A stretch of DNA of 64,000 nucleotides from CAITJF01 sp032654645 (GTDB taxonomy: Bacteria; Pseudomonadota; Gammaproteobacteria; Burkholderiales; Gallionellaceae), in assembly GCA_032654645.1 (NCBI GenBank), contig JAULAW010000015.1, positions 496,001-560,000 on the forward strand. Reading direction: 5' to 3'. Positions 59,401-64,000 of the stretch are shown one piece after another. Below the pieces are notes generated by a model. It saw nothing but the letters and a program-made list of their open reading frames with translations. It ran no database searches and was not told the DNA's origin. The translations under genes and the position numbers were made by a program. Within the stretch, counting starts at the first letter, position 1; each line of letters begins with the position of its first letter.

Positions 59401-59513
59401 TGGTGATCGATGCGGCGGCACCAACCACAGCGCGGGTGATACGCGTATCGGCACACGGCGTGATGTCATCCGCAATCGCGGTACCAGCCAATACATTTAC
59501 GGTGTATCCGTGA
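55293..59513 (+). CDS. Large exported beta-helix surface protein with IPT/TIG-like repeats
   Basis: A 1406-residue protein from the TTG at 55293 (AAGGGA upstream; an in-frame codon at 55254 is less likely). A signal peptide ends at ARAA. The first 390 or so residues are nearly identical to the 27878 protein. The rest is different: about ten Ig/IPT-like beta domains with repeating patterns such as GLQNATSASIAPADGLTIG, RGRNFQNAQSVSFTPAEG and GSNFQNASEIRITPNTG, separated by linkers with SPxVGLVKE or SPxVGV. No enzyme motif. Probably a surface or secreted structural protein; the glycine-rich gene follows 80 bp later, the same order as 11015-12970. Confidence 0.75.
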   Translation: MRAKKKATSAARALILCIVACLGAAQSARAAVVVSGAITANTAWTLAQSPYQVAGDISVGNGATLTIEAGVVVAFDAARSLTVTDGALSARGTAGQPITFTSSLDTAGGAPAPGDWGQIRFLDGTNDIATVLEHAQIRYGRGISVQAASPAFNYLQISNNLGSAISIDLGSSPKGVGNRATGNTLNGIGVPAGDVLGAVTWGVKGIPYVVAAGVVSVGGTPTLGALSISEIQQGETLDAVLGGTRLAGAQSAGISSAGVTATVRGGATDTSVPIRLAAGPGAALGAAIIELQVAAGRPALAGALQIIQPQPTVTGLAPNPAYAAQAGNVLNVAGKNFVPASVVRLDGADLTTVYGSATSLSAALPALAAGNKSVTVAQPDPLNAGNLLVSKPAVLSVTVPPLSISPTSASQIQGTPFNLAVAIPFAAPAGGISVNLASSAPSIASVPASVMIAEGATTATFPVTTLGEGVVTITASRANFVSASAQVQSLAPPVLTVTSTKLVDVVGSNFSLTISSSNFAGAGGLTVSLSSSNASVTTVPATAIIPAGAKTVNVPVPALATGNATVTAQAVGFVSGSAALTVRPVTQNMSVSPLPVAIPPDNIPRQITLKLAAVDAIDHVFTVSAADTTVATVGAASLTISAGQTSVQLQVTGKKEGSTSISFVSSTLGTVVVPVYVTVEYAGINMSYAPLVGVVKESSTTPTPEQNISLLSSPNVGVAFGKYITGMSPNLLTIGTGPTTVTINGEGLQNATSASIAPADGLTIGTYSANPDGKSLTVPVTVAANAATTLRQVIVSSSSGQYKATTPGADRLLISLPAPEVTSVEPLFAVPGTNAMTLVVRGRNFQNAQSVSFTPAEGIVVGGAPTVSADGTQLTATLSIAASAMRGARVVLVTTPAGPSDSVASSYNIFTLVSQVQDAITPIASPLVGLVKEVIVPPPASQTLDLSSVVLGIAKGATISGVTPSVGAIGDTVPMTITGNELQNVTAVQFDPNTGLTVGTPVVAADGKSLTVSVVVDVAAPLGVRSLKVLAGTTALPFSKADSGAFKVILPLANITSVEPIVVPIPSTALTLVLNGSNFQNASEIRITPNTGVTIANPPTINANGTLATVPITVAAAATAGNRVVSIVTPAGESSLVVTVANTATLTGNPGSTYGPLTSPIVGLVKETVAAPPATTQISPTTPIVGVVLEPAAVAPTPVILNVLQTSPQVGVLYGSAAFTLAPEGLLAGSSGTLTVTGIGLDAVTSASASPATGVTLGALQTSPDGTQLAIPVTLAADAAVSSRWITLNRSGGTVSFAKPGANSFWIATALPALDSVSPILGHQGTTEATFTLRGTNLQNSTAVVAEPADGITFGVPVVDATGTVLTVGMVIDAAAPTTARVIRVSAHGVMSSAIAVPANTFTVYP

Positions 59514-59594
59514 GGGAGTGAAATGAATGAAATGCGAGAGAAGTTAGGATTGATGGCTTATGTGGGGATGGAGTTAAACGTGAAAGGAGTGATC

Positions 59595-61046
59595 GTGAAG
59601 AAAATGAATCTTGTTGGAATGAGTGTCGGCTTGGCGTTGATGCCCACATTTGCGCAAGCTTTTGTGAGCGGCAGTACGGGAGCGGATGGCGCGTTTGCGC
59701 CAACGGTGAATACAGAGGTCGTGTTACCACCCAGCGGCATTTTGAATTACACAACGGTCAATATTCCGACTGGTGTAACCGTCACTTTTAAGAAAAATGC
59801 GACCAATACGCCAGTAGTGATGTTAGCTACAGGCAATGTGACTATCGCGGGCAGTATCAGTTTGATTGGCAGTAATGGCACGGCAACTGGGGCTGCGGGT
59901 GATGGTGTGCTGGGGGATGACGGCATTCCCGGTGTGGGGGGGCCGGGGGGCTATGATGGAGGAAGAGGTGGTGCTGGTACGTTGACAGCCCCTGCATCAG
60001 GGACTGGAGGTGCAGGACAAGGGCCTGGTGGAGGTAAATATCTTACAGTTGGGGGTCTTCCATGGGGAACCTGTTACGGAATAGGAGGTGGTGGTGGATT
60101 TGGTACAGCAGGAGAAGGAGCATATCCTGGATATGGTGGGGTAAGTGGTGTCGTGTACGGAAGTAGTCAGCTTTTGCCGCTCATCGGGGGGGCTGGCGGT
60201 GGCGGCGGTGGCGGTAGCTTGTACAACGGTGGTGGTGGTGGTGGTGGTGGTGGTGCAGTTCTAATTGCTTCAAGCGGAATCGTGAGTATCACTGGCAGCA
60301 TTAACGCAAATGGTGGTGTTGGTGGTTCCGCATCTGGAGTTGGTGCTGGCGGTTCTGGAGGAGGAGGCACTGGAGGGGGGGTGCGTATAGTGGCAACCAC
60401 TATTAGTGGAAATGGATCACTAACTGCTAGTGGAAACAGTGGCGGGGGGCACGGTACATGGTATTGCCAAGGTGGGAGTGGTGGATCGGGACGTATCCGC
60501 CTTGAAGCAGAGGTCTATACCCGCACAGCGAGTTCAGCACCTGCACATACCCAAGGTTTGCCTGGCCCAGTGTTCGTGGCGGGTTTGCCTACATTGCGAA
60601 TCGAAAGTGTCGGCGGCGCGACTGTGCCAGCCGAACCCACTGGTAACGCAGATGTGACGTTGCCATCAACCACTGTTAATCCAGTTGCTGTGGTGTTCAC
60701 AACGACCGGTGTGCCGGCAGGTAATACCGTTAAGTTGACGCTCAAGCCTTCGTCAGGTGCCGAGGTAACGGCGATCAGCCCTGCATTGGTTGGCGATTCG
60801 ACTAGTGCGACAGCCAGTGTGAGTGTCACCTTGCCAGATGGTCCCAGCACACTGCAAGCGACGGTCACCTACAACATTGTGTTGGCGATGGGAGAGGCGT
60901 TGTCGGTTTATGCCCAGGGTGAGCGTGTGGAAAAGATCACTTTGGCTTCTACGCTAGGTTCGAAGGAATCCACGGTGACTTTGATCACGGTTTCCGGCAA
61001 AGAGTATGTGGTTCCTGCAGGCGTGTTGGCGGCGATGCCGGGTTAA
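59595..61046 (+). CDS. Glycine-rich secreted protein, second copy
   Basis: A 483-residue exported protein. I choose the GTG at 59595 because AAAGGAG lies 5 bases upstream and it gives a normal signal peptide (VKKMNLVGMSVGLALMPTFAQA); an ATG at 59523 is open but would bury the signal. The plan is that of the 12970 protein: SGSTGADGAFAPTVN, LPPSGILNYTTVNIPTGVT, a Gly-rich middle with long GGGGGGG runs, and the C-terminal YAQGERVEKITLASTLG and GKEYVVPAGVLA. The ends are conserved, the Gly-rich middle is not. Function unknown; likely extracellular. Confidence 0.75.
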   Translation: MKKMNLVGMSVGLALMPTFAQAFVSGSTGADGAFAPTVNTEVVLPPSGILNYTTVNIPTGVTVTFKKNATNTPVVMLATGNVTIAGSISLIGSNGTATGAAGDGVLGDDGIPGVGGPGGYDGGRGGAGTLTAPASGTGGAGQGPGGGKYLTVGGLPWGTCYGIGGGGGFGTAGEGAYPGYGGVSGVVYGSSQLLPLIGGAGGGGGGGSLYNGGGGGGGGGAVLIASSGIVSITGSINANGGVGGSASGVGAGGSGGGGTGGGVRIVATTISGNGSLTASGNSGGGHGTWYCQGGSGGSGRIRLEAEVYTRTASSAPAHTQGLPGPVFVAGLPTLRIESVGGATVPAEPTGNADVTLPSTTVNPVAVVFTTTGVPAGNTVKLTLKPSSGAEVTAISPALVGDSTSATASVSVTLPDGPSTLQATVTYNIVLAMGEALSVYAQGERVEKITLASTLGSKESTVTLITVSGKEYVVPAGVLAAMPG

Positions 61047-61082
61047 TAAATATAGCCCTGTTGATTCAATTCGTATGATTCG

Positions 61083-61120
61083 ATTGCCCGTGATTCTAAC
61101 GGATCGCGGGCAATTTGATT
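61083..61120 (+). terminator. Rho-independent terminator after the glycine-rich gene
   Basis: A 12-bp stem ATTGCCCGTGAT / ATCGCGGGCAAT (one G-T pair) with an 8-base loop, then TTGATTCTTGTTT. It separates the surface-protein locus from gspF-gspE. Confidence 0.65.
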
Positions 61121-61157
61121 CTTGTTTCTGCGTTATTGGTGCGTCATCATTGCAGTC

Positions 61158-62357
61158 ATGCCAGTCTATACATACACAGCATTAGCCGAAAACGGCGCAC
61201 GCGTACAGGGAGATGAGTCAGCGCTTTCCGAGCAGTCATTGCGCGATGATCTCGCGCGGCGCGGCTTGTTGGCACGGGAGATTCGCACCAAGCGCACAGG
61301 CCTCGGGTTGCCAAGCCGGCAGCGTATCAAGCCGGAAGCTTTTCTGTTGCTCAATCAGGAATTCACTGCATTGCTGCGGGCGGGCTTGACTATTCCTGAA
61401 GCGTTGCGGCTTGCTGCGGAACGACCGGATAGCCCGCAATTGTCGCAAGTGTTGCGGCATGTCGAGGAGGCGGTGCGCGATGGTTTGTCGCTGTCCGAAG
61501 CCTGCGCGCAGCATGGCGATGTTTTCGATGGCCTGTACCTGGCCGCCCTCCGAACGGGTGAGAAGACGGGTGCTCTGCCACAGGTATTGGCCAAATATCA
61601 GGTCAATCTTCGCCATCGCGTCGAGTTGATGCGCAAGGTGGGCCATGCACTGGCTTACCCGGCTTTCTTGCTGATCACGCTGCTGGTGATTCTTGCGGTG
61701 CTGTTCGTTTTTGTGCTGCCGCGTTTTGTCACGCTTTATGCCGACTTTGGGGCGCAACTGCCTGCTCCAACACGGACGCTCATCTGGCTTGTCGAGGCGA
61801 TGCCGTATGCTGCTCCTCTGTTGGTGTTTCTTGGGGTGGCGGGTTGGATGTTCTGGCAACGGTTGCAGCGCGATGAGGCGATGCGTATCCGCATTGACGC
61901 GTTCAAGGAGCGGATCCCACTGCTGGGAGGAATCTACCAGCACACGGCAAGCGCGCAACTGGCACGCACCTTGGGCACCTTGCTATCCGGAGGCACGACC
62001 CTGGTTGAGGCGATGCAGATTACTGCCGAGTCGCTCCCGAACCGTTATCGGGCCGAACTGCTCAACGAGGTCAGACGGCAAGTCATGGAGGGCGTGAGCC
62101 TGGCTTCTGCTATGGCTTCGACAAATATCCTGACTTCTACCGCCGTGAAAATGATCGAAGTGGGCGAGGCGGGTGGCGGGCTTGAAGATATGCTTATCGA
62201 GGTGGCTGTCTTTCATGAAGAGGCTTTGTCGAACAGGCTCACGAGGATGATGGCGCTGATCGAACCCATTCTCATGTTATTGATGGGGGTGTTTGTTGGC
62301 GGAATCATTATCGTCATGTATCTTCCAATTTTCTATATCGTCGATGTCATAAAATGA
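61158..62357 (+). CDS. gspF: Type II secretion/pilus inner-membrane platform protein GspF
   Basis: A 399-residue GspF/PilC-family platform protein of the inner membrane. I use the ATG at 61158 (MPVYTYTALAENG), the usual family start, not an upstream in-frame codon. Two homologous cytoplasmic T2SSF domains (LLNQEFTALLRAGLTIPEAL; LARTLGTLLSGGTTLVEAM) alternate with membrane helices (LITLLVILAVLFVFVLPRFV, YAAPLLVFLGVAGWMFW, LMLLMGVFVGGIIIVMYLPIF). The glycine pair in RTGEKTGALP and EVGEAGGGLEDML are family signatures. The ATGA overlap couples it to gspE. GspF and PilC cannot be fully separated by eye; GspF fits the helicity and length. Confidence 0.92.
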   Translation: MPVYTYTALAENGARVQGDESALSEQSLRDDLARRGLLAREIRTKRTGLGLPSRQRIKPEAFLLLNQEFTALLRAGLTIPEALRLAAERPDSPQLSQVLRHVEEAVRDGLSLSEACAQHGDVFDGLYLAALRTGEKTGALPQVLAKYQVNLRHRVELMRKVGHALAYPAFLLITLLVILAVLFVFVLPRFVTLYADFGAQLPAPTRTLIWLVEAMPYAAPLLVFLGVAGWMFWQRLQRDEAMRIRIDAFKERIPLLGGIYQHTASAQLARTLGTLLSGGTTLVEAMQITAESLPNRYRAELLNEVRRQVMEGVSLASAMASTNILTSTAVKMIEVGEAGGGLEDMLIEVAVFHEEALSNRLTRMMALIEPILMLLMGVFVGGIIIVMYLPIFYIVDVIK

Positions 62358-64000
62358 CTCATCCATTTCATCACCGCACGTTTGCGGAAATTCTGGTGGC
62401 GCGCGGGTATTTGCAGCACGGCGATTTGGCGGGGCGCGATGTGGCAGGAACGGGTTTCGCCGAGGCGTTGCTCTTCGACAATCTGGTGACACCCGAACAA
62501 GTCGCGGAAGCGCTCGCCGAACAATTGCATCTTTCTTATGTGGATTTGGAGGGCTTTACAGCATCGCCGGACATGTTCGGGCCTATTCCGGCGGAACGGG
62601 CCTACGAGTACGGCGTGCTGCCCTACCACCGCGAGGGTAATGTGTTGCATGTGGTGGTGGCCGATCCAACCGACCTCGCGCTGGCAGCACGTCTCGAACG
62701 CTTGTCCGGGCTGCGAGTCGAGTTCATGGTAAGCAGCGCGCGTGCTATCGCTGCCGCGCTCAAGCGCAGCGAGGGCACGGATCAGGTGCTAAAAGGGGTG
62801 TCCCAGGATTTTCGTCTGGTGATGGTCAAGGAAGGCGAGGAGGGCAAGGAGCAAATTGTCGCCCTGGATGAGTTGGGTGACGGCGCCGACAGCCCGGTGG
62901 TGAAGCTCATCAATACGGTTTTGCTGGCCGCCATCCAGAAGAATGCAAGCGATGTGCATATTGAAACCTACGAGAAGGGGCTTGTTCTCAAGTACCGGAT
63001 CGACGGTGTGCTCTACCCGGCCACAGAGTTGCTCGACCGGCGCCATCACAGTTCGCTGGTGTCGCGCCTCAAAGTGATGGCCGAGCTCGATATTGCCGAA
63101 AAGCGCGTTCCTCAAGATGGGCGCTTCCGGTTGCGTTTCGGTGGGCGGGACATCGATTTCAGAATTTCGATTTTGCCCAGCGCTTTCGGTGAAGATGTCG
63201 TGATCCGTATCCTCGACAAATCCTCGGTTGCCGATGATATGCGCAGCCTGAGGCTCGAGAATCTCGGTATTGGCGGCGACGTGCTCAAGCGCTTGCGCAA
63301 ATGTGTGCTTGAACCGTACGGGATGGTGCTGATCACCGGCCCCACAGGCAGCGGCAAAACCACGACTCTCTACGCCGCGCTCACTGAACTCAATCTTGGC
63401 GAGGAGAAAATCATCACCATCGAGGATCCGGTGGAGTATCAGCTGGAAGGTGTTGTACAAATTGCGGTGAATGAGAAAAAAGGGCTTACGTTCGCGCGGG
63501 GCTTGCGTTCAATTTTGCGCCATGATCCAGACAAGATTATGGTGGGTGAAATCCGCGATGCCGAGACGGCTCAAATTGCCGTCCAGTCCGCGCTTACCGG
63601 GCATCTGGTGTTTACTACCGTGCACGCCAACAATTCAATCGATGTAATCGGGCGTTTTACCCATATGGGGCTCGACCTCTATAATTTTGTTTCGGCGCTC
63701 AACTGTGTCATGGCCCAGCGCCTGGTACGCATGATTTGCCCGGAGTGCAGGCGAGAAGCCGTTGTTGACAATGAATTGCTCGAGCGCTCGGGCATCGACC
63801 CGCAACGCTATGACGGGCACAAATGGTATGAGGGCAGGGGTTGCGGGTATTGCAACGGCACCGGTTTCCGCAGGCGCAAGGCGATCACGGAACTGCTGGT
63901 GCTGACGCCGCGCATAAGACAGATGATCGTTGACCGCCGCCCTGCCGATGAATTGCTGAGCACCGCTATCGCCGAAGGCATGGTCACGCTACGCCAATCA
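62354..64000 (+). CDS. gspE: Type II secretion/pilus assembly ATPase GspE, 3'-truncated by window edge
   Basis: About 549 residues of a GspE/PilB-family hexameric ATPase, open to the last base. The N-terminal MshEN-like domain (FAEALLFDNLVTPEQVAEAL) is followed by the PilB/GspE core: SDVHIETYEKGLVLKYRIDG, Asp box region EDVVIRILD, Walker A GPTGSGKTTTLY, Walker B ILRHDPDKIMVGEIRD, the His box TGHLVFTTVHAN and the zinc tetracysteine CPEC...CGYC. It powers pseudopilus or pilus assembly at the inner membrane. It starts within the gspF stop (ATGA). The end is missing only because the window stops; about 20-30 residues are probably lacking. Confidence 0.94.
   Translation, partial: MTHPFHHRTFAEILVARGYLQHGDLAGRDVAGTGFAEALLFDNLVTPEQVAEALAEQLHLSYVDLEGFTASPDMFGPIPAERAYEYGVLPYHREGNVLHVVVADPTDLALAARLERLSGLRVEFMVSSARAIAAALKRSEGTDQVLKGVSQDFRLVMVKEGEEGKEQIVALDELGDGADSPVVKLINTVLLAAIQKNASDVHIETYEKGLVLKYRIDGVLYPATELLDRRHHSSLVSRLKVMAELDIAEKRVPQDGRFRLRFGGRDIDFRISILPSAFGEDVVIRILDKSSVADDMRSLRLENLGIGGDVLKRLRKCVLEPYGMVLITGPTGSGKTTTLYAALTELNLGEEKIITIEDPVEYQLEGVVQIAVNEKKGLTFARGLRSILRHDPDKIMVGEIRDAETAQIAVQSALTGHLVFTTVHANNSIDVIGRFTHMGLDLYNFVSALNCVMAQRLVRMICPECRREAVVDNELLERSGIDPQRYDGHKWYEGRGCGYCNGTGFRRRKAITELLVLTPRIRQMIVDRRPADELLSTAIAEGMVTLRQS

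Overview
The window looks like the chromosome of a GC-rich betaproteobacterium, plausibly of the Nitrosomonadales/Gallionellaceae type. The clues are the recN-bamE-dapB order, a LipA, a type II secretion pair and GC-rich Rhs genes. The genus assignment is inference; no 16S or other marker is present.

Layout. 1-6278 is ordinary core genome: 5'-truncated recN, bamE, dapB, tRNA-Phe(GAA), a minus-strand HDOD/metallo-beta-lactamase pair and lipA. A palindromic REP-like element lies at 3127-3223. 6279-9090 is a scar-like region with an unrecognised 535-aa protein, an IstB (IS21 helper) remnant and a gene-free stretch. 9091-61046 is one large accessory locus of exported proteins and Rhs toxins. 61158-64000 holds gspF and gspE of a type II secretion-type system; gspE runs off the end.

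The accessory locus has three parts. (1) 9091-25354: a double rhodanese-like protein without catalytic cysteines, a transglutaminase-like lipoprotein, a beta-helix surface protein, a glycine-rich secreted protein, a 2130-aa multidomain exported protein, and a full-length Rhs (YD-repeat) protein with a Sec signal, a phospholipase A2-like tip and a membrane immunity candidate. (2) 25408-55092: a second full-length Rhs (37408), translationally coupled to a 2382-aa PKD/FN3 protein, plus five 5'-truncated 'orphan' Rhs modules (25476, 41769, 45532, 49372, 52892). Each orphan ends in a different tip and is followed, usually with an overlapping start codon, by a small membrane or signal-peptide protein that fits an immunity role. 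A further beta-helix/discoidin surface protein sits at 27878. (3) 55293-61046: a third beta-helix surface protein and a second glycine-rich protein, next to gspF-gspE.

How it may work. The two full-length Rhs proteins carry signal peptides and no PAAR, VgrG or other T6SS parts are visible, so export is probably Sec-dependent followed by an unknown outer-membrane step. The nearby type II genes are a candidate. The orphan modules lack signal peptides and clear Shine-Dalgarno sequences. All share a 77-81-bp leader fused to one of two fixed points in the Rhs sequence, so they look like a silent library of tips that can replace the tip of a full-length gene by recombination over kilobases of near-identical DNA. 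Tips I can assign are phospholipase A2-like, M15 peptidase-like, NlpC/P60-like and possibly a permuted papain fold. Three others (two related to each other) are unassigned. All seven immunity candidates are predicted membrane or exported proteins, which points to targets in the cell envelope. A 1.2-kb direct repeat (about 760 bp apparently identical, offset 27,415 bp) brackets the second Rhs gene and four orphans and could let the whole block be deleted or amplified.
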